Shown here: positions 31,073 through 38,531 of the stretch, piece by piece | Numbering within the stretch: the stretch's first letter is position 1 | How the letters are laid out: each line of letters begins with the position of its first letter | Assembly: GCA_027923965.1 (NCBI GenBank) | Contig: AP026969.1 | Coordinates: 744,001-808,000 of the forward strand | From: Comamonadaceae bacterium OS-1 | GTDB lineage: Bacteria > Pseudomonadota > Gammaproteobacteria > Burkholderiales > Burkholderiaceae_C | Direction: 5' to 3' | DNA: 64,000 nt | Made by a program: the position numbers and the translations under genes | The notes under the pieces: model-generated | Databases searched by the model: none | What the model saw: only the letters and a program-made list of their open reading frames with translations | What the model was told of the DNA's origin: nothing

Positions 31073-32368
31073 ATGGCACACATCATCGGCGGCGTAGCCG
31101 TCTCGCACACCCCTACCATCGGCTTTGCGTTTGACCGCGACAAGCAGGCCGACCCGGTGTGGGCCCCCATCTTCGAAGCGCTGGAGCCGGTCAAGCAATG
31201 GCTGGCCGAGGTCAAGCCGGACGTGGCCATCGTCACCTACAACGACCACATCACCTCGTTCTTTCTGGACCACTATTCGGCTTTCGCGCTGGGCGTGGGC
31301 GAGCGCTTCGAGGTGGCCGACGAGGGCGGCGGCGCGCGCGATTTGCCGGGCATCGATGGACACCCGGCGCTGGCCGCGCACATCGGCCAGTCGCTGATGG
31401 CCGAGGAGTTTGACATGTCGTTCTTCCAGGGCAAGCCGCTGGACCACGGCTGCTTTTCGCCGCTGTCGGTGCTGTGGGAGCATGCAAATGGCTGGCCGGT
31501 GCGCATCGTGCCGCTGCAGATGGGTATTCTGCAGTTTCCGGTACCCAGCGCCCGGCGCTTCTACAAAATGGGCCAGGCCCTGCGCCGCGCCATCGAGAGC
31601 TACCCCGACGACCTGCGCGTGGTCATCGTGGCCACCGGCGGCCTGTCGCACCAGGTGCACGGCGAGCGCGCCGGCTTCAACAACACGCCCTGGGACATGC
31701 AGTTCCTGGAGCTGTTCGAGAACGACCCCGAGCGCCTGGCCTCGCTGACCCACGCCGAACTGGCCGAACTGGGCGGCGTGGAGGGTGCCGAGGTGATGAT
31801 GTGGCTGACCATGCGCGGGGCCTTGTCGTCCCAGGTGCGCAAGCGGCACCAGGCCTACTACCTGCCGTCCATGACCGGCATCGCCGCGGCGGTGTACGAG
31901 AATCTGGCCGGGCCCGTCATTGCGGGCGAGGTGGAGCGGCACCGCCAGGCCATGGCCGTGCAGTTGGCCGGGGCCGAGCGCCTGCAGGGCTCCTACCCCT
32001 TCAACCTGCAGCGCAGCGTGAAAGCCTTCCGGCTGAACACCTTTTTGCACGGCCTGGTGGTGCCCGCGCAGCGCCAGCGCTTCCTGGCCGACCCCGCCGC
32101 CTGCATGGCCGAGGCGGGGCTGACACCCGAAGAGTGCGATTTGCTGCAGCGGCGCGACTGGCGTGGCCTGGTCCACTACGGCGTGATTTTCTTTCTGCTG
32201 GAAAAGCTGGGCGCGGTGGTGGGCGTGTCCAACCTGCACATCTATGCCGCCATGCGCGGCGAGACGCTGGAGGTGTTCCAGCAAACCCGCAACGCCCCCA
32301 ACGCGCTGTATTCGGTGGCCGGTGGTGATGCCACGTCGCTGGCCTGGGATGCACCGGTCAAAACCTGA
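31073..32368 (+). CDS. galA: Gallate dioxygenase (LigAB-type fusion)
   Basis: A 431-residue class III extradiol dioxygenase. The N-terminal part is LigB-like (beta): MAHIIGGVAVSHTPTIGFAF, with the iron-binding His pair in VSHTP and later DHITSFFLDHYSAFALGVG. The C-terminal 120 residues are LigA-like (alpha): FNLQRSVKAFRLNTFLHGL, DLLQRRDWRGLVHYGVIFFLLEK. That fused beta-alpha layout and the N-terminus match gallate dioxygenase GalA rather than the two-subunit protocatechuate enzyme. It opens gallate to 4-oxalomesaconate. The next pathway enzymes (hydratase, isomerase, aldolase) are not in this window. It is the second gene of the tannase operon. Confidence 0.92.
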   Translation: MAHIIGGVAVSHTPTIGFAFDRDKQADPVWAPIFEALEPVKQWLAEVKPDVAIVTYNDHITSFFLDHYSAFALGVGERFEVADEGGGARDLPGIDGHPALAAHIGQSLMAEEFDMSFFQGKPLDHGCFSPLSVLWEHANGWPVRIVPLQMGILQFPVPSARRFYKMGQALRRAIESYPDDLRVVIVATGGLSHQVHGERAGFNNTPWDMQFLELFENDPERLASLTHAELAELGGVEGAEVMMWLTMRGALSSQVRKRHQAYYLPSMTGIAAAVYENLAGPVIAGEVERHRQAMAVQLAGAERLQGSYPFNLQRSVKAFRLNTFLHGLVVPAQRQRFLADPAACMAEAGLTPEECDLLQRRDWRGLVHYGVIFFLLEKLGAVVGVSNLHIYAAMRGETLEVFQQTRNAPNALYSVAGGDATSLAWDAPVKT

Positions 32369-32376
32369 GTGCTCAT

Positions 32377-32437
32377 GTTTTTATAGCTGCTTGTGCTTAT
32401 GGAATAAGCACGGGGGGCTGATTTTTCTTAAAACTGG
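32377..32437. repeat. Dispersed palindromic repeat, copy H
   Basis: TTTTTATAGCTGCTTGTGCT, core GCTTATGGAATAAGC, then ACGGGGGGCTGATTTTTCTT and AAAACTGG. It is a good reference copy of the full element and lies between galA and the second tannase gene. Confidence 0.88.
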
Positions 32438-32453
32438 CCATAATCCTCCCACC

Positions 32454-33920
32454 ATGCAATTCCCCTTCCTCGGAACCTTGGCCGCCTGCCTGCTGGTGGC
32501 GTGCGGCACGCCCCAGCTATCCACCCCGCCTATGCAATTCGACCCCAGCCACTACCAGACCCGGCAACTCACGGTGGCGGGCCAGACCTTCACGGTGCGG
32601 GCGTACGAAAACCTCGTCACCGTGGCCCGCCCGGTGGAGGCGGCGTACCAGGCCGTCAACATCTACGTGCCCGAAGCCTATTTCCACGGCCAGTCGGTAG
32701 GCCCATTCACCGCGCAGACGGCGCCCATTTTTTTGCCCAACCAGATCGGCGGCTACATGCCCGCCAAGCCGGGTACTCCCACAGCACGCACGGGTCCACC
32801 CGGCGAGAGCGCGCGGGCCAGCACCATCGCCGTGGCCCTCTCCAAAGGTTTTGTCGTCGCCTCGCCCGGCGCGCGGGGCCGCACCACGCCCACCGGCAAA
32901 GCCCCGGCGGCCATCGTCGACCTGAAAGCCGCCGTGCGCTACCTGCGCTTCAACGACGCACGCATGCCTGGCGATGCCGAGAAAATCATCTCCAACGGCA
33001 CCAGCGCGGGCGGTGCACTGTCGGCCCTGCTGGGGGCCAGCGGCAACAGCCCCGACTACGCCGCCGCGCTGGCCGCCCTGGGGGCCGCCGATGTGCGCGA
33101 CGACATCTTTGCCGTCTCGGCCTACTGCCCCATCACCAACCTGGAGCACGCCGACAGCGCCTATGAGTGGCTGTTCAGCGGGGTCAATGATTACAAGAAG
33201 ATCGACATCTCCATGCTCGATTTCCAGGTCCAGCGCAAAGAGGTGGCGGGCAGCCTGGGGGCCGAGCAGATCCGCCTGTCTTCTGCGCTGAAAGCGCAGT
33301 TTCCCGCCTACCTCAACAGCCTGGCACTGCGCGACCCGCAGGGCCAGCCGCTGGCGCTGGACAGTGCGGGCAACGGCAGCTTCCAGGCGTATGTGCAGTC
33401 GCTGGTGATCGCCTCTGCGCAGACGGCGCTCAACGCGGGCACCGACCTGTCCGGCCTGGCCTGGCTCACCGTGCAGGGTGGCGTGGTGCGCGGCATCGAC
33501 TGGGACGCCTATGTGCGGACCGCTGGGCGCATGAAGCTGCCGCCCGCCTTCGACGCGCTGGACCTGGGCAGCGGCGAGAACCAGCTCTTCGGCACCGCCA
33601 GTGTGGACAAGCAGCACTTCACCTCTTTGGCCACCCAGCGCAACACGGCACCAGGGGCGACCCAGGCCGATGCGCAAATGGTGAAGCAGATGAACGCGAT
33701 GGCCTACATCGGCGTGGCCCGCACGGCAGCCCACTGGCGCATCCGCCACGGCACCAAAGACCGCGACACGTCGCTGGCCATCCCGGTGATTTTGGCCACC
33801 ACCTTGCAGAACCAGGGCTACGCGGTGGACTTCGCGCTGCCCTGGGACGTACCGCACAGCGGCGACTACGACCTGGCCGAGCTGTTCGCCTGGATGGCGC
33901 GGATCAGCACCGCGCCGTAA
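32454..33920 (+). CDS. Subtype B tannase (TanLpl-like)
   Basis: A 488-residue alpha/beta hydrolase with a lipoprotein-like leader (LGTLAACLLVACGTPQ). It differs from the preceding tannase family and matches bacterial subtype B tannases: QLTVAGQTFTVRAYENLVTV, VNIYVPEAYF, then IISNGTSAGGALSALLGASG with the nucleophile Ser near residue 183 (GTSAGG, no Cys before Ser). The acid and His are in RIRHGTKDRDTSLAIPVIL and LPWDVPHSGDYDLAELF. It hydrolyses galloyl esters to gallate. It lies 85 bp after galA, with a repeat copy in between, so it may have its own promoter. The SD is weak. Confidence 0.82.
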   Translation: MQFPFLGTLAACLLVACGTPQLSTPPMQFDPSHYQTRQLTVAGQTFTVRAYENLVTVARPVEAAYQAVNIYVPEAYFHGQSVGPFTAQTAPIFLPNQIGGYMPAKPGTPTARTGPPGESARASTIAVALSKGFVVASPGARGRTTPTGKAPAAIVDLKAAVRYLRFNDARMPGDAEKIISNGTSAGGALSALLGASGNSPDYAAALAALGAADVRDDIFAVSAYCPITNLEHADSAYEWLFSGVNDYKKIDISMLDFQVQRKEVAGSLGAEQIRLSSALKAQFPAYLNSLALRDPQGQPLALDSAGNGSFQAYVQSLVIASAQTALNAGTDLSGLAWLTVQGGVVRGIDWDAYVRTAGRMKLPPAFDALDLGSGENQLFGTASVDKQHFTSLATQRNTAPGATQADAQMVKQMNAMAYIGVARTAAHWRIRHGTKDRDTSLAIPVILATTLQNQGYAVDFALPWDVPHSGDYDLAELFAWMARISTAP

Positions 33921-33959
33921 CCGGTTTACCCAGCCCGGCCCCCAATGATCAGTGGATGA

Positions 33960-34388
33960 TCAGTTGATCGTCAGGCGCTGCACGCTGTTGTTGGCCTTCT
34001 TGGGCAAGGCCACGCTCAGCACGCCGTTCAGGTACTGGCACTGGGCCTGGCTGGCATCCACCTCTTGCGGGAGCTGGAAGCTGCGGGCCACCGCGCCAAA
34101 GTAGCGTTCGCTGCGCAGGGTGCGGGCATCTTTGCGCTGGTCTTCCTGCTTGATTTCGGCCCGCAGGGTCACGGTGCTGCCTTCCACGGACACCTGAATG
34201 TCCTCTTTTTTGACCCCGGGCAGCTCGGCCACCACGTTGTAGGCGTGTGCGTCTTCTTGCACATCCACCTTGATCTGCGCGGGCGAGGGCAGCGGGTCGC
34301 CGTGCAGCGGGCGGACGAAGAAGCCGGGGGCCAGATCGGTAAAAAAGTCGTCAAACAGGCTGTTGCTGCGGCTTGTCATGGCATTCAT
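33960..34388 (-). CDS. Small heat-shock protein (Hsp20/IbpA family)
   Basis: A 142-residue Hsp20 with the alpha-crystallin domain from about residue 38: IKVDVQEDAHAYNVVAELPG, VKKEDIQVSVEGSTVTLRAE, RSERYFGAVARSFQLPQEVD, then YLNGVLSVALPKK, the usual end of the domain. An SD (AGGAG) lies six bases before the ATG. Small heat-shock proteins hold unfolding clients as oligomers. No ROSE-type thermosensor or CIRCE site was obvious in the 80 bp upstream. It stands alone between the tannase gene (convergent) and the FAD oxidoreductase gene. Confidence 0.93.
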   Translation of the reverse strand: MNAMTSRSNSLFDDFFTDLAPGFFVRPLHGDPLPSPAQIKVDVQEDAHAYNVVAELPGVKKEDIQVSVEGSTVTLRAEIKQEDQRKDARTLRSERYFGAVARSFQLPQEVDASQAQCQYLNGVLSVALPKKANNSVQRLTIN

Positions 34389-34472
34389 GTCGTTCTCCTG
34401 AAGAATAAATGGTTGAAAAGCCGGTGGCTGTAGACCACCGCATCCACCAATTAATGTCCGCCGCCGCAGATT

Positions 34473-36044
34473 TCAAGAGCTGCCTGCGCGGTGCCCCAGT
34501 GTGAAGGCTTCTTCAAAGACCGAGTACCCCGCCCAGTCGCTGTGTGCATAGGCCAGGCGCTGCGGTTTTTGTAGCTGCTCACGCTGATGGAATAAGCGAT
34601 GGAGGCCGATTTGGCTTGAAACTGCGGGCGTGGGAATGGCCATGGCATGCCCATAGCGGGTAATGTCCATGCGGGTGGCTTTGGCGGCCAGATCGGGGTG
34701 GGCGGTGGCCAGTTCGGCCAGGATCTCGTCGCGCCAGGCGGTCCACGGTTTTTCCAGCAGTTGTTGGCGGCCATTGGGCACATCGCCCAGCGCCCGGTAG
34801 TAGGTCAGCACCGTGGCCCCGGGCACGGGCAGCAGGCTTTGGTGCATGGCATCCACATAGCCCAGGCCGGGTGCGTTGTACAGCACGTTGTCCCAGCTCG
34901 GGGCCGGGCCGGGGCGGTCGTGCAGCGGCTGGGCGATGTGGATGTTGGCCACCAGCCAGGGCGCGTAGGGGGTGCGGGCGGCGGCCTGGACCAGATAGTC
35001 GGGTGGGTTTTGCACTACCCGCGCCGCCACGAAAACCGGCAGCGCGACGATGGCCCGGCGGGCCTGCCAACGCACCACCGTCTGGCTGGCGGTGTCGAAC
35101 GCATCCACCTCCACGCCCTGGCGGGTCTCGGAAATCCGTACGATCACCTGCCCGGTGCGCAGCCGGTCCGCCAAGGGCGCGGCCAGGCGCTGCGTCAGCC
35201 ACCCGTTGCCCTCGGGCCAGGTGAGCACGCTGTCGCGTTCACCGTTGTCGGCACCCGGCGCGTGGAAGCCGTGGCGGCTGGCGAAGTAGTGGATGCCCGC
35301 CCAGGCCGACACGGTGGCCGTGCCCGCGCCAAAGTCGTCGCGGCAACAGTAGTCCAGGTACCAACGCAGGTACGGGTCGTTCAAACCCTGTTGCTCCAGG
35401 TACGCTGCGAAAGTGATAGCTGCCAGCGCTTGTTGAATGGGCGCTAGAGGCCGATTTAGCATGGGAATCGTCCAGCGGGCCTGCCGGCGCAACTGCTCCA
35501 CCAATGCGGCAAATTGTTGGTACTGTGCCCCGGTGGCCGCGCCCACGCCCTGTACCGGCAACAGGCCGTCTTGCCACGCGCCGTGCAGAAACAGCCGCTC
35601 TTGGGGGCTGTGGCACAGGTGGCGCTCGTCATACTGCCAGCGCCCTGCCACGCGTTGGCGCAGGCCCAGTTCTTCCAGCAAATTTTGCACATCCGGCGCG
35701 TCATCTCCGGGCACTGGCAGGTAGTGCGCGCCCAGCGGGCAGGCGATGCCACCCACCACGCCACCCCGGCTGTTGCCGCCCGCACTGTCTTCCAGCTCCA
35801 GCAGGGCGAAGTCCTCAATACCTTCCAAGCGCAAGGCCCGCGCCGCAGCCAGCCCCGCCACGCCGCCGCCCGCAATCAGCACCTCGGTGCGGCGGGTGGT
35901 GGAGGGTGCAGGCCAGTTGCGGGCCTCCCGCAACACATGGCCGTGTTCAAACGCAATGCCGGTGAAGCCACCGGTGATCTCATGGGTAGGCGCGCAGCCC
36001 AGCAGGGGGAGGGCGGTGGAGGCGAGGAAGTGGCGGCGGTACAT
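34473..36044 (-). CDS. Exported (Tat lipoprotein) FAD-dependent oxidoreductase
   Basis: A 523-residue flavoprotein of the amine-oxidase type. The N-terminus MYRRHFLASTALPLLGCAPT has a twin-arginine motif and a lipobox (LLGC), so it is probably exported folded and lipidated. FAD binding is shown by EVLIAGGGVAGLAAARALRL (GxGxxG) near residue 55 and the GG-motif SAGGNSRGGVV; the C-terminus lacks the usual strong 'GD' FAD loop. Two dispersed-repeat copies lie in frame, coding for about residues 193-211 and 473-493. The gene starts immediately after the vapC stop (TAAATG), suggesting read-through from the TA operon. Substrate unknown. Confidence 0.75.
   Translation of the reverse strand: MYRRHFLASTALPLLGCAPTHEITGGFTGIAFEHGHVLREARNWPAPSTTRRTEVLIAGGGVAGLAAARALRLEGIEDFALLELEDSAGGNSRGGVVGGIACPLGAHYLPVPGDDAPDVQNLLEELGLRQRVAGRWQYDERHLCHSPQERLFLHGAWQDGLLPVQGVGAATGAQYQQFAALVEQLRRQARWTIPMLNRPLAPIQQALAAITFAAYLEQQGLNDPYLRWYLDYCCRDDFGAGTATVSAWAGIHYFASRHGFHAPGADNGERDSVLTWPEGNGWLTQRLAAPLADRLRTGQVIVRISETRQGVEVDAFDTASQTVVRWQARRAIVALPVFVAARVVQNPPDYLVQAAARTPYAPWLVANIHIAQPLHDRPGPAPSWDNVLYNAPGLGYVDAMHQSLLPVPGATVLTYYRALGDVPNGRQQLLEKPWTAWRDEILAELATAHPDLAAKATRMDITRYGHAMAIPTPAVSSQIGLHRLFHQREQLQKPQRLAYAHSDWAGYSVFEEAFTLGHRAGSS
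34565..34624. repeat. Dispersed palindromic repeat, copy I, inside a CDS
   Basis: GTTTTTGTAGCTGCTCACGC, TGATGGAATAAGCG, then ATGGAGGCCGATTTGGCTTG and AAACTG. It lies in frame within the FAD oxidoreductase gene, close to its 3' end. Confidence 0.8.
35412..35464. repeat. Dispersed palindromic repeat, copy J, inside a CDS
   Basis: GTGATAGCTGCCAGCGCTTG, TTGAATGGGCGCTAGAGGCC, then GATTTAGCATGG. Second copy inside the FAD oxidoreductase gene, read in frame without a stop. Confidence 0.75.
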
Positions 36045-36452
36045 TTACACCAATAAAACCATGCCCGCCGAGCGCACAGCCCCTTTGTCAAAGCTCAGGG
36101 TGTGTGCGCAACCCTCGGCTTTGGCGATCTGTGCAACCAGCATGTCGGTGAACCCGGCCTTGCCATGGGGCGCGGAGCCCGTGCTTTGGGTGGCGGCCTG
36201 CACCACGGCGCGGCGCTCCACATGGAACTGCGCGGCACCCAGCAGGTCGTCCACGGCGGTGACCAGCTCTGCTTCGGTCGCGGCATAGAGTCGTTTGAGC
36301 ACCCAGCACAGTTCTACCAGCACCACCAGGCTGATGAAGCCCGGTTGCGACGCACTGAGTTCCTGCTCAATCAGCCGGGTCGCGATGGCGGCTTGCTTTG
36401 CGTCGTCTTGCGCCAAATAGCGTACCAGCACATTGGTATCGAGCCCGACCAT
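36045..36452 (-). CDS. vapC: VapC-type PIN toxin
   Basis: A 135-residue PIN-domain RNase. Acidic residues are D5 (MVGLDTNVLVRYL), E47 (VLVELCWVL), D103 (AGFTDMLVA) and D122 (LSFDKGA). It follows an AbrB-type antitoxin gene after 5 bp, the usual vapB-vapC order. The stop codon is directly joined to the ATG of the FAD oxidoreductase gene. The family cleaves initiator tRNA or rRNA when released from the antitoxin; the target is not evident here. It is unrelated in sequence to the PIN toxin at 706-1122 beyond the fold. Confidence 0.9.
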   Translation of the reverse strand: MVGLDTNVLVRYLAQDDAKQAAIATRLIEQELSASQPGFISLVVLVELCWVLKRLYAATEAELVTAVDDLLGAAQFHVERRAVVQAATQSTGSAPHGKAGFTDMLVAQIAKAEGCAHTLSFDKGAVRSAGMVLLV

Positions 36453-36457
36453 GGCAC

Positions 36458-36709
36458 TTACTTTTTGCTGTGGCTGGCAGCGGCCTCTGCGGCGATGGCA
36501 TCGTCCATGGCGGCCAGACTGACGGCTTGGGTGACCCGTCCGGCAAACCGGCCTTTGAGTGTCTCTACCCCGTTGCGCAGGGGGACCACTTTGAAGCCAT
36601 CGTCCTGGCGCACAAAATCCAGTTTGGCCCCTGCGTGCAGCCCCAAGGCTGTTCTCAGGGCCAATGGAATGGTGATCTGGCCTTTGCTGGTGAGGGTGGC
36701 GGTAGGCAT
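36458..36709 (-). CDS. vapB: VapB antitoxin, AbrB/SpoVT type
   Basis: An 83-residue protein with an N-terminal swapped-hairpin DNA-binding domain: TATLTSKGQITIPLALRTAL (the SKGQITIP signature of AbrB/MazE-like antitoxins), LGLHAGAKLDFVRQDDGFKV. The Ala/Asp-rich C-terminus is the toxin-binding tail. It starts at ATG 36709 (SD AAGGA); the longer open frame to 37306 is antisense to the DODA-type gene and not real. A TATACT -10 box lies 27 bp upstream, and the TA complex probably represses at that site. Confidence 0.9.
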   Translation of the reverse strand: MPTATLTSKGQITIPLALRTALGLHAGAKLDFVRQDDGFKVVPLRNGVETLKGRFAGRVTQAVSLAAMDDAIAAEAAASHSKK

Positions 36710-36735
36710 GGCGGATTCCTTACGGTGGGTAAGAT

Positions 36736-36741
36736 AGTATA
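36736..36741 (-). promoter_or_regulatory. Probable -10 box of vapBC
   Basis: TATACT on the minus strand (AGTATA at 36736-36741), inside the AT-rich stretch AAGATAGTATAAATG, 27 bp upstream of the vapB start. No good -35 is seen, which would fit a regulated promoter. Confidence 0.45.
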
Positions 36742-36799
36742 AATGCCTTGACCAAGACGGCTTTGGAACTATCTTCCCCCGCTGCACTCCCACCCCGCC

Positions 36800-37663
36800 A
36801 TGACCCGCCGCCACCTCTTCCAAACCGCCCTGGCCTTGATCGCCGCCCACCCGCTGGCCCAGGCCGCTGCCGCCGCTGCCCAGCCGCCCGCGCGTGGCAA
36901 GATGCCGGTGGTGTTCATCGGCCACGGCTCTCCCATGAACGCGCTGCGCGACACGCCGTTCACCCGGCATCTGGCCCAGCTGGGGCGCGAGTTGCCCCGG
37001 CCCCGGGCGATTCTGGTGGTGTCGGCGCACTGGGCGGCCGAGCAGCCGATGCTTAGCTCCACCGCGCAGCCGGAGACGATCTACGACTTCGGCGGCTTCC
37101 CCAAAGCCTTGTACCAGGTGCGTTACCCCAGCCCCGGCCAGCCTGCGCTGGCCCAGCAGCTCGCCCGCAGCCTGCCGAATGCCGCGGTGGACACCCAGCG
37201 CGGCCTGGACCATGGTGCCTGGACGGTGCTGCACCATCTGTACCCCAAAGCCGACATTCCGGTTATCCAGCTCGCCATGCCCGCCCGCATCCGCATGGAC
37301 GAGCATGTCGCCCTGGCCACCGGGCTACGGGCGCTGCGCAACGAGGGCGTGTTGGTTCTGGCCAGCGGCAACATCGTGCACAACCTGCGCCTCACCTCCG
37401 ATGCGCCCGGTGCCCCGGTCTACGACTGGGCGCAAGATTTCGACGGCATGGCCGCCGCGGCCTTGCTGCAGCGCGATATGCCCACCCTGTTGGCGCAGGA
37501 CAAAGCCAGGCACCCCCTGTGGCGCATGGCCCACCCCAGCATCGAACACTACGTGCCCTTGCTCTACGCGCTGGGTGCCAGCACCGAGGCCGACAAGGTC
37601 AGCTTCCCCTTCCAGGGCTTTGAAGAGGCCACGCTGTCGATGCGCTCGGTGCTGTTTGGGTAG
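36800..37663 (+). CDS. DODA-type extradiol ring-opening dioxygenase (YgiD-like) with Tat-like leader
   Basis: A 287-residue class III extradiol dioxygenase of the 4,5-DOPA dioxygenase/YgiD type. The metal ligands are expected in PVVFIGHGSPMNAL (His), VVSAHWAAEQP (His) and SIEHYVPLLYALG (His/Glu); the second-shell GLDHGAWTVLHHLYP motif is intact. Unlike cytoplasmic YgiD (about 260 aa), it begins with MTRRHLFQTALALIAAHPLA, a twin-arginine-like signal sequence ending in an Ala-rich site, so it may act in the periplasm. The aromatic catechol substrate is unknown. It is divergent from vapBC. Confidence 0.88.
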   Translation: MTRRHLFQTALALIAAHPLAQAAAAAAQPPARGKMPVVFIGHGSPMNALRDTPFTRHLAQLGRELPRPRAILVVSAHWAAEQPMLSSTAQPETIYDFGGFPKALYQVRYPSPGQPALAQQLARSLPNAAVDTQRGLDHGAWTVLHHLYPKADIPVIQLAMPARIRMDEHVALATGLRALRNEGVLVLASGNIVHNLRLTSDAPGAPVYDWAQDFDGMAAAALLQRDMPTLLAQDKARHPLWRMAHPSIEHYVPLLYALGASTEADKVSFPFQGFEEATLSMRSVLFG

Positions 37664-37725
37664 CGTCCTGCGCTTTCCACTACCGGCCCCAAGGGGCTGA
37701 GGGACCCACCCACCAGGCTGACCGC

Positions 37726-38463
37726 TCAGCCCACCGCCAACATATCCTTCTGCACCCGCTCCAGGTGCTGCCGCACGTAGAACCCTGCCGCCTCGGGGTT
37801 GCCGGTGGCAATGGCTTCGTAGATCAGGCGGTGCTCGTACACGTAGAGCCGGGCGCGGGCCGGGTCGTGGATGCCGTGGTCGCGCAGTTGCCGCCACAGA
37901 GGCTCGTCCACCGCTGCGGCCACCACCTGGGCGATGGCCACCATCACCGGGTTGCCGCTCATCTGGGCGATGCGCTGGTGGAACTGGCGGTCGGCCTCGT
38001 TCCAGGCGCGGCGCTGGGCGGGGTCGCTCAGGTCGCTGGTCTGCTCCATGCGGTCCAGCAGGCGCTCGATGTCCGGGTCGCGGCCACCCACGGCGGCGGC
38101 AAACTGGGCCACCAGAGGCTCGATGGCCAGCCGCGCGGCCAGGGTGGACAGGGGGCTGGTGTCGGGGTGGGTCGGGGCGCTGGCCGCGCTGCGCATCACC
38201 TCCAGCGCGGTGTCGCGCACGAAGGAGCCCGCGTTGGGCCGGGTCTGCACCACGCCCTGGTTGACCAGCTCGCCCATGGCCTCGCGCACCGTGGCGCGCC
38301 CCACGCCCAGGGCGGTGGCCAGGTCGCGCTCGGCGGGCAGGCGTGCGCCGGGCGGGTAGCTGCCGTCCTGGATGGATTTTTTCAAACGGTCGGCCACCAG
38401 TTCGTACAACTGCGGTACGCGCAGCGGTGGGTGGGCGGGCTCGGTAGGCGCGGGGGTTTTCAT
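37726..38463 (-). CDS. GntR/FadR-family transcriptional regulator
   Basis: A 245-residue regulator. The N-terminal winged helix is GntR type (VADRLKKSIQDGSYPPGARL, PAERDLATALGVGRATVREA, MGELVNQGVV), and the C-terminal all-helical part is FCD type (RRAWNEADRQFHQRIAQMSG; HRLIYEAIATGNPEAAGFYV) with metal/ligand-binding His residues. It is divergent from the hydroxyproline dehydratase gene over a 68-bp gap that contains an AACCA-N3-TGGTT palindrome, so it most probably represses that operon until a hydroxyproline-derived ligand binds. Start at ATG 38463. Confidence 0.92.
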   Translation of the reverse strand: MKTPAPTEPAHPPLRVPQLYELVADRLKKSIQDGSYPPGARLPAERDLATALGVGRATVREAMGELVNQGVVQTRPNAGSFVRDTALEVMRSAASAPTHPDTSPLSTLAARLAIEPLVAQFAAAVGGRDPDIERLLDRMEQTSDLSDPAQRRAWNEADRQFHQRIAQMSGNPVMVAIAQVVAAAVDEPLWRQLRDHGIHDPARARLYVYEHRLIYEAIATGNPEAAGFYVRQHLERVQKDMLAVG

Positions 38464-38481
38464 AAAGTGGCACTATTTTAA

Positions 38482-38494
38482 AACCAGTTTGGTT
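38482..38494. promoter_or_regulatory. Probable GntR/FadR-type operator
   Basis: AACCA (38482-38486), GTT, TGGTT (38490-38494), with AT-rich flanks. It resembles the TGGT-N-ACCA-type operators of FadR-subfamily regulators and overlaps the likely promoter of the divergent regulator and dehydratase genes. Confidence 0.55.
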
Positions 38495-38531
38495 AAAATG
38501 AAACCACATTCCCTCTACCCAGGAAACCGCC

